Shown here one piece after another: positions 22,952 to 36,300 of a stretch of 43,766 nucleotides of DNA; within the stretch, counting starts at the first letter, position 1, and each line of letters begins with the position of its first letter. Location of the stretch: the NCBI RefSeq assembly GCF_000003605.2, contig NW_003141309.1, positions 259,903 to 303,668 on the forward strand. The letters run 5' to 3'. Source of the DNA: Saccoglossus kowalevskii. Its lineage: Eukaryota; Hemichordata; Enteropneusta; Harrimaniidae. Under the pieces are notes generated by a model that was not told the origin of the DNA, ran no database searches, and saw nothing but the letters and a program-made list of their open reading frames with translations. The position numbers and the translations under genes are program-made.

Positions 22952-23196
22952 TTAACCTTTGCACCACCAGTTCCCTCTTTTCATCAATTAAATCATAAAA
23001 TAGTCCTTTTTATAGTCTGCACTTTCCTTCAGATGATTGAGACAAAAATAGCCCAATTTTTTGAGTAAAAACTGAAAATTGACTTAAATTTTGTCTGTTG
23101 GCTCCAAAATTAGAGTTCAATTTTGAGAAATATTGAAGAATATAAAAAAAATAGTGCAGAAACATTTGGGCAAGAAAGTCTGGTGGTGAAAGTTAA
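22952..23196 (-). mobile_element. TTAA MITE family M1, copy D
   Basis: TTAA flanks both ends (22952-22955 and 23193-23196). The left end CCTTTGCACCACCAG and right end CTGGTGGTGAAAG form the terminal inverted repeat. The 237-bp body is closely similar to copy C, with long blocks that look identical. There is no coding capacity. The orientation is opposite to copies A and B. Confidence 0.85.
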
Positions 23197-23649
23197 GTTC
23201 ATAGGGAATTGGAGAATGAGAGGGGAATTTAGGTGAGAGAAATTAGTAACATTTAAGTTTATCCAAGTGGTTGTAGTGTTGAGCAGGTAGCAGGTAACTC
23301 ACAACAAAAATGGTATTTCTACACGGGTAGGTGTTGTGTGGAGATGAAGCAAGCATAGCTACAGCAGTTTTTTTTCATGGGGGAAATACCATACATAAGA
23401 GAGTGTACACCTGCTGAGATCTCTACTTGTATTGGGGAACAGAACCCATCAGACAAAAAGCATTAGAACAAAGCACACTAATCTAAAGGAAACTACCTAA
23501 GCATTATCCAATCTTCGCTTGCCAAAAGCATTTTAGTACTTAGCCAGCCTTTCTGTCTGATTGATGGCCATACCAGAGAGGACAACATACTTAGCCGTTA
23601 ACACAACAAATGAAGACTAGATAGTAGGGGGCAGTTAGAAGATACGAGA
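23197..23649. other. Non-coding stretch, nothing recognised
   Basis: Mixed-composition sequence lies between the rightmost TTAA MITE and the compound tandem repeat. I see no exon, RNA gene or repeat in it. Confidence 0.4.
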
Positions 23650-23962
23650 ATTACAACACTTGTAACGCGTCTATAAAATAAAAAAACATACGTTATAACA
23701 ACACTTGTAATACATCCACATAATAAAAAACAACTTACAACACTGTGTACATGTGCTGTGCAAAAAATAATAGTTCCACGTCCAAATTCTGAACATCTAT
23801 GACAACACTTGTAACACATTCAGAATATTTGAACATCTCTGACAACACTTGTAATACATCCACATAATAAAAAACAACTTACACACTAAATAGTTACATG
23901 TACTATGTAAAAAATCATAGTTTCACATCCAAAATCTGAACATCTCTGACAACATTTGTATA
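23650..23962 (+). repeat. Compound tandem repeat built on ACAACACTTGTAA
   Basis: The word ACAACACTTGTAA (or close variants) occurs at about 23653, 23698, 23802, 23842 and 23950. It is often followed by TACATCCACATAATAAAAAA and a CAACTTAC segment. A longer unit repeats with a period of about 144 bp (23698 versus 23842), including TGAACATCT and AAAAAATMATAGTT segments. The minus-strand frame at 23598-23819 comes from this repeat. Confidence 0.8.
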
Positions 23963-23965
23963 TAT

Positions 23966-26451
23966 ATTTCAATGTTTTTTGTCTTTCAAAACAAAATTAA
24001 ATATGCACTTTCATGCATGAAAATATTACAAATTTTACAAATTGAAACTTTAAAATAATATTTTGATGTAAAAAAATATTAATCAAAATCACAATGTTCT
24101 GAAACGAGTGTTGCATAGGAAGTATTTTTGAGTGAGTTAGAACCGCCTGGGGCAGTAAGCCTGAACCAGCATGGGTACACATAAAGATAGCCCTGATAGT
24201 GGGCCTATTCAGTACCACATGACAAACTACATGACTTGTGGTGTCTTTCAAATACAAATAACAAATAATTAATCAGTATAATAAGGCCAAATGCATGTTT
24301 TTCTTTTTTCTTTACTGCATCTCGTGCTACAGCAGTGTACTAGGGACCCTGAAGAGCATACTAAGGTAGGAGGGCTAAGAGAATGAGACGCAGGCAGAAA
24401 GTGGTGCTTCAGAACAGCGGGAAGTCTGCATGAACTGCCAAAATATTTGAAAACTTTAATGGTGTATTGGAGTAAACACTTGCCCAACAGCGGACGTTTA
24501 CTCTCTAAGACCCCAGGCAACATTAATGGATTTCAGCTTTGCAAGGGAAACTGCTGTGCTAGCTAACTGTGTAGACACTCTGATTGGGAATGGCTATTTT
24601 ACACAGCCTTCAAACATGCCTCTGGCAATACATTCACATGTACCGTACTACGCTCTCGTAAAATAACACTAAACTAACATGAGAAAACACACACAGGAAA
24701 AGTTGGTAAAATACTATAGAATTGGAAAAATTTACACAAATTCTAGAATTTCACACTAAGAGAAGAAGGGGCAAAAAGGATAAACATTTCCTATTGAAAT
24801 TGTATAAACAATGAACAATAAAACCTCCTTAAATCAGAAAAGACTTTTAATTCTTTCATTTTAGGTGAAAATCTCCTTAATCTCCAACGATCTATCTCCC
24901 AACATTTTCCATTCCATTTGTGTAGACAGCCCTTTATAATAATTTTATAGAATGTTTAATTGTTAATAATATTTTAATGCCAGTACTCCATCATTATTAC
25001 ACATTTTTCAACTAAGTACAAATCTTTTTTTTTGGCAGGAAACAACGTCAATTGTTATTAAAGCGCTCTTCTCTCTTAACTACTCTGTGACGGTAATTTT
25101 TGCGATATTTTGACAACTTCAGGCAAAATTAAATTGTAATGACTTTTATTTAAATGTTCAACCGATAAAAAAACTAATTTTCACACTAAAATTATTCTCT
25201 CTAAAATGTGATGGAGAACTACTATTAATTCAAATCAATTAGAAAGTCTTTTACGAAATTGGATAGATTCAAGAAACAATTATCTTATTCAATTTGATCA
25301 CTGCATTCATCGTGACAAAAACGACAGTTGGGTTGAATTAACGACAACAATTCTAAACTTTTTCTAAATTGCAGGCGATTAAAGGTAATTTTCTGAAGTG
25401 TTATGATATATTAAATCGGCCCCATTTACATTCACACAGATCGCAATGAGTTCAACTTTCTATCTCTTTGTATGCCACAATGCTCTTTTTTTCACCCAAC
25501 CTTTAGTTACTGTTTTAAATTCAATTTTTTATTATTTTCAAAATTTATTTTCTGTTTTTAGCTAGCAGATAACTTAGGGAATGATAGATCTCATAATCTC
25601 CTTCGGTTTTAAAGTCAAAACTTGATAATTTTTTTTTGGTTTCCTAGCTGCAACAAATCACATACTGTATATGTTTCATTTCATTCAGTTGGGGAGGGGG
25701 AGGGGCAATTCTCATCCCCACCCAACCACAGACAATGAAACACCTCATGCAACAGTGATTTATATATTTTACCACCACCAAAAAAACAAAACAAAAAAAA
25801 ACACAATTGTTCATGATCTGATCATTGTAGTAACACAATATCGTCACTTGAATGAGGCACAAACATTGTGGAGAATTCTGACAAAAATGACTCCGTAATA
25901 AAACATTCATAGCGAGGGCAAGGGGAAATGCACACATATGCAAATGATAACAGTGCTTATGAAAGCATTGAAAAGTACATACGTGAGGACAGTCTTTGTC
26001 AATAAATTAACATAACTGTGAGCATGGTTCATTTTGAACCGCTTGTTTAGTTAGACACTGCTGCATATGCCCTAAAAACTGTGCTAATAGCTGAAAGCAT
26101 CGATTTTACTAAGTAGATTAAATGAGATGGTCTGAGTTGAGATAGGAATGAAAGTGATAGGCATAAGTGTCAAACTTTGCACACAAACTATCTGGCTATA
26201 CTGTCAGTTGACACATCTTGACATACAATACTCCTTAACTTTAGTATATGTGATTGCGTTACTTATTGGGATTTAAATGCCTCCAGGTACATGACACATC
26301 CCACATAAGTAACCCTAGACTTATAACGTTGTCTCGTTTCTCCCACTCGCTCGTCAGTTGGTGAAAATACTCACTCAAAAGGTGGCTGCTGACAGAGCGT
26401 AATTAAGGGATACATTTCAAAACCATGCATTAGGTGTCCTGGAAATTACAC
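23966..26451. other. Non-coding stretch with no recognised gene
   Basis: A G-rich/C-rich pair near 25689-25725 (GGGGAGGGGGAGGGG followed by CCCCACCC) and A runs at 25778-25802 are the main features. Frames at 23997-24257, 24269-24523, 25644-25943 and 25671-25898 show no domain and largely translate low-complexity DNA. Confidence 0.5.
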
Positions 26452-26845
26452 TTAAGGGGTCAACCATTGCTGACTCTGGGAGGGTCGATACTGAAAAACT
26501 TTGCAAATCATTTGTTTCCTTCATTTAGTTTCAAGCTAAAATTTTTTTCAGGGTGATGTTCCAGTAAATTGTAGTTGTTTTCCTCCATCAAACGTGTGTT
26601 TTGTTTAAAAGGCGGTGGTCGTCACATCATGTTGTGTTCGATATGGGACTCACAGTGATGTATACAACAAGTGTAAAATACATTGTTTGTTTACATGAAA
26701 TTCAAGCATGCACGCCCACCGTCCTTTAAATATAAATAGTAATATTCTGTGATGTTTTCCTGAGTTTTGTTTTAAAATTTTTCCTCATGCAGATTTTCTT
26801 TCAAAACTCACCTCACCCCCATAGTTTCTAATGGTCGACCCTTAA
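26452..26845. mobile_element. Non-autonomous TTAA-flanked DNA element (386 bp)
   Basis: TTAA occurs at both borders (26452-26455 and 26842-26845). The ends are imperfect terminal inverted repeats: GGGGTCAACCATT followed by CTCTGGGAGGG on the left, against GGGTCGACCATT followed by CTATGGGGGTG as the complement of the right. The similarity spans roughly 30 bp. TTAA target duplications with G/C-run ends are typical of piggyBac-like elements. The interior has no transposase frame, so it would have been mobilised in trans. It is unrelated to the other TTAA family in this window. Confidence 0.75.
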
Positions 26846-29800
26846 ATCCAGCTCCTCTCTTCCACTTCTACAAAGCAAAGCATGCTGGGAGATTAATAAT
26901 ATCTTAATATTAGTTTTTTAAGCCCATGAATAGGACATAGAAAATCAACTTTGGAGACTACAGGGCTTTTCATAGCGGTTACAAATTAAAAAGAAAATAT
27001 TAAAAAGGATGACCTGTTATTAAGTCAGCCTATTCGTTGTCAGTAAGTAGAACATCAGCATATGTTTTAGTCTGTTCCGCCGATAATGTACTTTGCATTG
27101 ACTTTTTTGATTATATGTATCATTAACTATAGTCTAATCTATATTTTATTCATCATATAATATTATTATTGCATACACTAATTTCTTTACCCATGGGCAT
27201 CCCGCAAGCATTCATCCCACCAAAAATTATATTAAAATTACAGCTAAGAATTATTGCCGTTTATTGAAGGGTTTCAATACCTTTACCTACAAGGCAAATA
27301 GTTGCTTCTAAGCCTGTTGATACCTTTTTTCCCGATAGTTCGTTGTTTTTATTACTTTCAGCTCAGCTCTAACTACAGGCAGCGGTCTCCAAATATTTAT
27401 TAAATTACGCTATGTTAAAAGCTTGGATAGTGTTTCACTTTTAACCTCAATTCCAATGCATATTAAAGAGACCGTCATCATGGTTTTGTTTCCTTGCCAA
27501 CATATTAGTTTTTCCTCAAATGCTAGAAATCCATATTTTGGTAATATGAGTGACAGAGAAAAAATTACTAAAATACTAAACAGAGTAAAGTAAAATGTTA
27601 ACCAAACATAAGCCTATACAAAAAGTAAATTACAAAAAGTAATATAATTTCAAATCAAAAAATGATATTTCATTCATAGTTTCACAGTATTCCATTTTTC
27701 ATAGTTCCATTTTTACAATTTCCATGGCAACCTCAAAACCTCAGATAAAAAAATGCTATTTAATAAATCAAATTGATTTTACTTAAAAAGAGATAAATAT
27801 TAATATGGAATTATTTATTAGATTTATTATTTATTTATTTACCAATAAATATAGTTTTACATACATAATAACTAATTTTTATATTGTAATATATACTAAT
27901 AAATATATAAAGAGTGAAAAAGAATTTGATATCAAAAAGAATTTGATATGGTGGATGGTTTTCCATATCCAAACACCATACAGTAGTCTTGGTATCAATA
28001 ACATCTACAGATCAAACTCCTTGACATCGGCGCTACTTAACATATACTCTATTTAAAACTATTTTAAATAAACATTATTTCAAATCTTTTTAAATATTAT
28101 CCATCTTAAAAAAAACAAAAAACAATTCTTTTAAATGTATTCTCACCATTTTATAGTGAGATGATTATTTTTCTTGTTCTTTTAAAATTGTAATTAATTT
28201 ATCCAATACAACTTATAAAAACTTTGCTACAAATTAACAAAAAAATGCTTGAAAAACGTGAAATCAAATTTGTAGTAAGATCTCTGTTGTATGCAAGAAA
28301 CCTGTCACATGAGCTAAATAACAGGAACTCATAATACACAATAATAATGCTATGACCCCTATATAAAATGGTATAACCCTAATTAGCATACATAAATGCA
28401 TGACTAACTTTAAAATTACAAAAAAGTTACACTAAAAAAAATGTAATTTTTATAGAATATAGTTTTCTAAACTTTAATACCCTTTTTTGTTATAAAAAAA
28501 AATTTAAGAAATATTTAACAGATGAAATAGTATCAATTTCTAACCTAAAAATTAAAATTTGTTAGAAAATCATAAAACACAATCGAAAAAATATTGAATT
28601 TATTTTTCTGATTGTAGATCTGAATTATAGCAAATATGTTTGACTCAATAAGGTAACTCTTTTGTACGGTTATTATAAAACGAGTTACTGTAGCTACTTT
28701 AGTGGTAGGTCAGCCTGGGTGAAGTGAATTGTTGTTGAATGTTTACATGATACATACAAGCTGATAGGCAGAATAACTATACAAATGTCAATTTTACTGA
28801 CAAAGTAGAACGAAACAGGAACGTGACAATTTCGCCATTTAATCTTTAGCAAATACGCAGTGATATTTTAGTATTTAACAGCAGCGCCGGAATCCCCCGT
28901 CTGGCTTGCAATCCACTTATGCGGCATTACTGTGATCAATGGTGGTGGCACAAATCAGGCACAAGAAGTTACACACATTTGCAGCAGATTCAGAGGTAAA
29001 ATAGTTGCACCCGACCCGAAGAGTCATGGTTACTTTGTGCAACCACAGGTGGGCTTATACAGACTGGTCGATCCTCACACAGGTGTCGGCAGGCATGCCG
29101 ATAACATTGATTAGTACATAGCATACATAATATGCGGGAGTACGGTTTAAACTCAAGAGTAACAACATTCCAAGCATTGTTTACAATCAAAGACATTAAC
29201 ACCAGTGACCACCTGGTGAATTTAAAAAAAAAATAAAAACATTGAATCTAAATGAAAAGCCCAAGTTTTACAATTATAATATCATATTTTTATTAATAAC
29301 AGCATGTATGGCATATATATGGAATAAATATTTAATAGCAATGGGAATAGTTACAGCTAAAGCTATGAACTGAGGGAGGTTTGAAACTTAAGATGTAACA
29401 TTACCAAGGACTGGGACAAAGCGTGTCTGAGAAATGTACATAGCTTGTACACCAAAACTGAACTGTAAACAAGGACTGCTCAACCATAACCAACAGAAAT
29501 ATTTGCCGTTTAAGCCAGTGACCATGTTCCTGTAAAAGACCCCTCTCCATCTACACAAGGTTTCAGTGAGTCCTGAGTGAAACGAGACAGTGTACAGTAA
29601 TCAAAGGTCAATGAAAAAAACAGGCATGCCTGTCAGTGATGAAGCAGCTGCAATATGGATGACAATATCAAGTGTTAAAATAAGAAAACAATTTGGTTTC
29701 TTCCGCAACACTTGGCTTCATTAATTATGATAGACATCAGCGCTAAGCATGATGGGAAACTGTCCGAACCCATTATATGTCTGGGTAAATGGGTTTAAGT

Positions 29801-29924
29801 GATTTATACCATATTATACCATGTGTGTGGTATCTATTGTCAAATAAAAACAAATACTTAAAATAAAGGCAGGCATTTGCTCTTACACACCAATAGAGGG
29901 TATTAAATCACCACTTTTAGCAGT
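26846..29924. other. AT-rich non-coding stretch
   Basis: No exon is recognised. Positions 27540-28640 are very AT-rich with A/T microsatellite character, which explains the 83-codon frame at 27805-28056. Positions 28870-29110 are locally richer in C and G and carry overlapping frames on both strands (28932-29114 plus, 28990-29202 minus), neither with a recognisable domain. Confidence 0.5.
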
Positions 29925-30175
29925 CAACCATCCAAAGACCAGCAATCCAGGGCTACTATCTCAGACTTCTTTACCACCACCCAAGTCATTAACTATCCTC
30001 CAGCCAACTGCCCTTTGACCAGTCAGTCAAAAAGACCTCAAAGCTTCTTGGCCTGGGTCATCAGTTTTCTTCCAGGCAACTGCCCCTTGATCAGTCAACC
30101 AGGGCTGCTAACAAACCTCTAGACCCTGGGTCATCAATTTTCTTTCATCTATCCATCCCTTGACCAGTCAGCCAT
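29925..30175 (+). repeat. Degenerate tandem repeat, ~70-bp unit
   Basis: Three diverged units share the order AACTGCCC-TTGACCAGTCA, then (except in the last) a CCTGGGTCATCA segment followed by TTTTCTT. Two are clear (about 30005-30074 and 30077-30145) and the third (about 30148-30175) is partial. The sequence before them has related CAGTCAACC and CCAGGGCT words. Confidence 0.6.
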
Positions 30176-30290
30176 TTTATTTTTTAGTATCCAACAGCAG
30201 GGATTACCACACTGGCTTTTCTCTATTATAGTCTGGGTGGGTGATCATCCAGCCATGTGCATTGGTCATAATTTGAGATCAAGGATATTC

Positions 30291-30306
30291 CTGGTCAATT
30301 GACCAG
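30291..30306. repeat. Perfect 16-bp palindrome
   Basis: CTGGTCAATTGACCAG reads the same on both strands. It lies just right of a degenerate tandem array that contains many TTGACCAGTCA-like words, so it may derive from two inverted units of that array. Confidence 0.7.
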
Positions 30307-30309
30307 CTG

Positions 30310-33059
30310 TCACGGAAACCAGTTAATCCTTCCGATAATAAATTCATCACAACCGGTCAAATGTTCACTATCTAAATTTGAGGCAGGCAATTAACTAACC
30401 GGCTAATGACTGGAATTTTGACCACTGCAACTTTGGCCAATCAAATTCAACCAACCGTATCACAATATTTTTTTTCGCCGCTTACCATGCATGATTAAAC
30501 CAGTTATTGATTTTTATGTGACAATAAATGCATATCTTATTGCCAAATGTTTTTTATTTTAATAATTTAGAACTTTAATCTATCAGCCAATATTGGTATT
30601 AGCACATATATATGCTAGTATTGATTCAATATGTAACACTAATCTTTGTTACAATCATTTTATGCCAGGGTGTTTGGTTTGTGCCTCATCTGCTGGAATT
30701 CCCACGTTAGCAAAGACTACCTAACAATTTGCACACATTCATACCATACATATCAAACCAACTGTGCAACTGATGTATCAAATTTAGTTTTGTTATCAGG
30801 CAAGTTTGTATGGTACTATGTTTGGATACAGCTGGTATCTTTGATCAGACCAAACTGGAAACCAGCTACAGAATCAGAATATGTGTACTTGTGAATTGTG
30901 CATTGTCGATTGAAATTGATTTTTAAAAACATTGAGAACTTGGGGGAGGGGAGAGAGGTTGTAATTAATTAATTAATAGTTTTCAGAAAAAAAGTAGTCA
31001 ATCTACAGCAATTCATTTTAATTTTACCCTGATTACACAATGATAGGGGAAAAGTTAAAAATTTGTTCATAAAAAGAAACTTTGATTGAAATCTATTGCA
31101 TTTCAAGAAAATAAATGTGTTAAAAACAAAATAAATCCGAATTCAGTTTTTATATTTTGTTTTATACTAAATTGTAATGAGGGTTTGGAGTAGTGCCGCC
31201 ATCGTTGCTTAGCGCATGTTCAAATTTTATGTAGCAGACCACATAACATGAATTATTTAATTTTCAGGATTTGATGATTTTATGGTGTTCGCGAGAACAA
31301 AATTTTGGAAAAGTTGTTATTTTGGACTTCTACGAAGTGTTCACTGTTACAACATTTCAGGATTGTCACCGACTTTTTGTCTTGTGAAATTAGAGCAGTT
31401 TACCGAATAAATTTTACACATGTGTACGTTGCACGAGACCAATACGAAACAGAACGTGATGCAAGGACTGTAAACGTAAGAAATAATACAGACACGCTGA
31501 TTTTACGACCCTTTCCAGTTTCCGTGATTATAAGTACCATTTATCCTTAGGTAATACCGATCAAATTAAAACAGAATAGCAGTCAGAAACAGTTACTTTT
31601 CAACGAGAATGGCAGATCAGAGCGACAAAAACATCTGACAATAACAATAACATAACAGAAAAGTTATAAATGTCACTGTAATGGGTTTGATGGCTCCATA
31701 GTTTGGACTATTATTTGGAACAGATGTAACTGACATGACAAGCCGTACGGGTATGGGTATGATATAAACGTTGACAACAAACGACTCACTGTAAATATGG
31801 CAACAAACCTACAAACTATCACATCTCATATTTCACCAAAAATATCATATTGCTTTTTTTTTCAAAATTACAATAATAATTCAATAATCCTGACCAAGGT
31901 TTGCTATATCACAGACGAGGAATTGATCATTTAAGATATTTGGAGAGGGGGAAATATAATTCTGTATTGTGCTGCTGATTTTTGAAGCTAAAAAAGTTAC
32001 CAACATTTAATAAGGAAGAAGAAATTTTAAGAAAAGTAACTTTTATAATGATTCCAAACCCTTTCCTTCCTAATTGGTTCATCCCTTACAAGCACATAAA
32101 TTCCCCCCCCCAAAGTAATTGTATTATCCCTGATATTGTGACTAAACTTACAAAACAAAATTTGGTATATCAATTTTTTTTGGAAAAAAACTCAAAGAAA
32201 ATAAAATTTTGGATAAGAATTTTGTTGTGCAAAAATCTCACAAACGAAAATGTAATTTTTAAAAATATGCTTTTTGTTCTGTTGTGATTGACAAGTGTCC
32301 GAATTTCCAAATGACCAGTGAGCCCCCTCGATCAGTTTCTTATCTTTACAGGACCTCTTCTAATCCCCTTTAGTCAATATTTCACTTCATCTTGGAGCCT
32401 TGTAAGCTGCCAAAATGTCCCAGTTTATCTTTTACAACCTAACTTGTTTGACCATCGCTGTATAAAACTGCCGAACAAAGGTTGTCTACACTCGACATCG
32501 CACCTGACAACAGCAAACTGCATCATGAATTTCGTGTAAAAAACACTTGTATGTGTTGAAATCTGATGATTTATGTGACAGAGAAGGGGTTGGAGAGCTC
32601 TTGTGTGTGTACACCAAGAGCAGAACGGTGCAGTCTGGATAAGAGGTATACAAACAAAACCACATGTCTTGTACTACAACATACAGGAGTCATATGTATC
32701 TATGTAACTGCTGACTGTTAACGACATCAGATTATTTTACTAGGATGTGAGTATTTGATTGAAACATTACTGCCTTGACTTTTGTTCTTTAAAACATCAA
32801 AAGTATCCAACTTACAATACATGCCACACTTTGGTGTTAAAATTTACCTTAAAATAGAGTACTAACTGAGCATATACTAACAAATTATGAGAAATCACAA
32901 AACATACAAAAAGATAGAAAAATTATACAGAAAAATGTTACATTTGAACTGCAAAACTATGTTTTCCATGGGTTTGATTGACTTACTATTTCTATGCCCC
33001 ACAAAAATTCAGATTTTTTGTAATTTGAGAGCCCCTCTGAAAATAAAATAATATTTTCC
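30310..33059. other. AT-rich non-coding stretch
   Basis: No exon is recognised. A TTAA run (near 30962-30977), a C run within TTCCCCCCCC near 32101, and chance frames at 30646-30894, 31305-31550, 31982-32287 and 32318-32539 are present. The frame at 31982 starts at TTG and is Lys/Ile/Phe-rich, as expected of AT-rich DNA. Confidence 0.5.
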
Positions 33060-33300
33060 ACCAAAATCTTGGTATAACATTTTGTACATTTTATGCATTT
33101 TTTTATGATTTTATCATTTTTTTATGATTTTATCATTTTTTTTTATGATTTCTTCTTTAATTTTGAACCAAATGGACATAATTTCCTATTGGCAACATGT
33201 CTTGACCAAAATTTTAAAACAATGTGGGCAAAATTGAAGTATTTTTACGAATTTGATGGTATTTTGTGAAAGGTGACAAAAGTTGACTTTGGCGTTGAAA
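33060..33300 (-). repeat. Dispersed repeat family F, copy at 33 kb
   Basis: Read on the minus strand, this matches the segment at about 9590-9760 on the plus strand. The shared anchors are GTCAACTTTTGTCAC and AAATTATGTCCATTT. They are 112-114 bp apart in both copies, so the similarity is colinear. A shorter match (AGTCAACTTTTGTCA then CACAAAATA) occurs at 5673-5700 and a weaker one at about 5520-5548. The copies are old and diverged. I see no ORF or terminal repeats that define the element type. Confidence 0.55.
33088..33153 (+). repeat. Short tandem repeat of TTTTTTTATGATTTTATCA type
   Basis: About three and a half copies of a 17-19 bp T-rich unit lie inside the 33-kb copy of repeat family F. 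Confidence 0.8.
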
Positions 33301-36300
33301 ATGGTGGAATATTTAGAAACCCTGATTACAAGACTGAATGAATGACTAAACAAAGAGTAAAACAAACAAACAAATGAATGAATGAAATAAATAAATATCT
33401 GATCACGAAAACTATTCACTGGATATTTCAACCACAGACCTTAGAAAGATTTGGGTAAATCAAAAAGCTTCGCAAATAAGCACGTTATAGATTCTAATTT
33501 CACGTGTGATAGGGAAGTGAATGTGTTGTGTAGCTGCCACCTAGTATTCACAACACAGAATGTAATCTTCTGGAAAAAAGGAAGGTAAAATGGGCTTAAA
33601 GTTCTTCTGGTTCGATGCATAGTATAAAGACCAAATAAGTCTCCAATTGTTTTCCTGTCTACAGACACAGATTTTCCCGCCAAAGATTAGAATGTCAAAT
33701 TCTTCAGCGCTTCAGAAAAACTTCCATTTTCCCACAGTTTTCTCCACCTTTCATATTCACCAAGGATTGCTACATTCATATAACCTTGAATATTAATCCA
33801 ATTTAAATTAAGAATATTATAATTTAACTGAAAGAAGATCAATTTCATCCGAAATTTTAATCTTAATTTTCAATATTAACTACAGATTAGACTAAAAGGC
33901 GAGTAAACCAATTCAGCTACTTTTTTTATATTTTTTGATCCAATTGTGATCCTCACCTTGACTGAATTAATAATAAATGTTTACAATCTGTTTAGATATT
34001 ACACTGAGATTTTTCCCGAATTATAAAAAGCTAAATAATACTTTTGAGTTGGCATGAGTGGGTGAATTTCGGGAAAATAAGCAAAATTAGACGACAAGTG
34101 AACATTACAAAGGAGTAGCAGTGACTTTCATGAATGTAGTTACGGTAATTCAAGAAACTCACAAAAATTGGTACTGGAGAAAATTTAAGTGTCAGATTTT
34201 CCAGATATGTATGTGTTCATCTTTCATAAAATAATTTAATTTAGAAAGATATGATTTAATTTTCAAATCCTGTACTGTTTTTTGCTCAATTTGCTGAAGT
34301 TGATCAAATACAAACACTGAGCCTGTTAACAAATATGATATACAACCGATATACAACCGCTAAGATGACATTGAGTACGAGATAAAGAACACATTAACAT
34401 CAATCTTTCCAACGGGACATGATTTAAACCATAAGTTTATGAGTTTATAACTCAGAAATCTGATACATTTTAACTTGTGTGTGATTGTTGATCATTCAAA
34501 AAAATTATAAAAAAAAAATTCAAGATTTCTTAGCTTTGCTATTTAATGCAATTATTTACAAACAAATTTTAATTATTGTGATGAAAAAATATTGATCGCA
34601 GGACATTTTAGACAAACTGCCAAAATACACATTTTTTTTCATAGCAGGAATGAATGATAAACACATGTCAGATGAAAGATCACACATCACAACTGTTTAG
34701 AGTTGTTTTTTTTCACATAGGTGGAAATTTCATTCTTCAACATTCGATTATATCGGGCAGAGGAACGATCGACGTTGTACATCGAAAATAATTACAGAAT
34801 TGTGAAAACATGTAAAAATAAAGCAGCCACCCGCTACGATAGATATTCTTTGCAATTATTGGTGTTTGTATAAGAGAAGCTACTGGCCTAGAGCGTAACA
34901 CGCTTGGTTCTTCCATTCAGTTATATAGCCTAAAATTACATTCAAAGCCTGACCATGTTCTGAAAATATTTGCTTTATTGATCAACATTAGACTACAACC
35001 AAAGCACACTCAAGCAAGGCAGGCATCTTTCCAATAAAATGATTCCTGTTTTTAGTGTAGATATTGACAGCTGTTTTTTTTTAACTAGGAGCCAATGATT
35101 TTTTTCTCATTTTGTATATCGGTTGTTGTGTGTGTTCAGGCAAATTCACTGTATGGGAAGACAATATAACATGTACATAAATTAGTGGGACATGATATCT
35201 GTTGAGATCTGCACAACATTGAATGCAGAGATTGGAGAAATCAATAGTTACAATGCCAAGTACAAATACTGCACATTATGCAAAATTAAGCCAAACCATC
35301 CTCAGTAATGATTGCAACACATAACACAGAATGTGTCAAAATGTGCAAGTGGACACATGTGCAATAAATGAATCCTACAGCTCAGCGCACATTACAGACC
35401 TGTTTAAAACCCCCAACATAACTTTAGAGCGGCGCAAAGCACTGATCTAGTCCGATATACATCACATACACACACTATACAACAATCCTTCTACGGATAA
35501 AAAGAACACCGACAAGCCCTAGTTTTTTTAAGTCCAGATTTTCACCCGATTATCAGTCACCATCAATCTCTTCCCCCACCCCCTTCCCTATTTTTTTTAA
35601 AATCCTGAATTGGTCGTTAGTATAGTGAATAGAGTGGCTCAGTACTGCGAGTCTTAGACAGTGGCGGGCACGACATAACAATATCATAGAATGCACTTAA
35701 GACAAATTTGGTTTTTGTTCTATCCTTTCTGGTCCACTGGTCAGTAAGAATCGTTGCAAAGTCAGCACAAAAGACGAAAAGGACATAAAGAAATCCTTCT
35801 GACAGAAATTTACTGCTCTTAACACACCTCCATGATGTGAATGTAACCAGTCAAAGGTGAAAAAAAAATCAAAGAAAGAAAAAAAAGCAACTGAACTGCT
35901 CACCTAAAACATCACGGCAAATTCGAAAATATATCGATGTGTGAGCAATTTTCAATTAAATATCAGTTAACAAAGTAATTAAGGATTTTAATTTATTACT
36001 CAGTCAATTAGCAGGGTGGTGTTATTTGTATGGCAATCACACAAACACTGTAGTATATGTGTTTTTTGTTACATTTATTAATTAGCTATGGTACATTGTA
36101 ACAATATCAGCAAGCATTTGCAAACCTATGATAGCTAGTTAACTACTTAGTCGGCTAGCTTTAATTCTGCATTGTGAACAGATTCAGGCCTAACCAAAAC
36201 AGTTTTTGTTCCCCGATTTAATCTGTGTTTTTGCGATCACAAAGACAAGTGGGATTTCTCAATGGATCTGATGGTGACGAGGTCTGCAAAGACTTCTTTT

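Noticed and set aside
31982-32287. 101-codon plus-strand frame
   Set aside because: It starts at TTG and is mostly Lys, Ile, Asn, Phe and Leu, as AT-rich DNA gives by chance.
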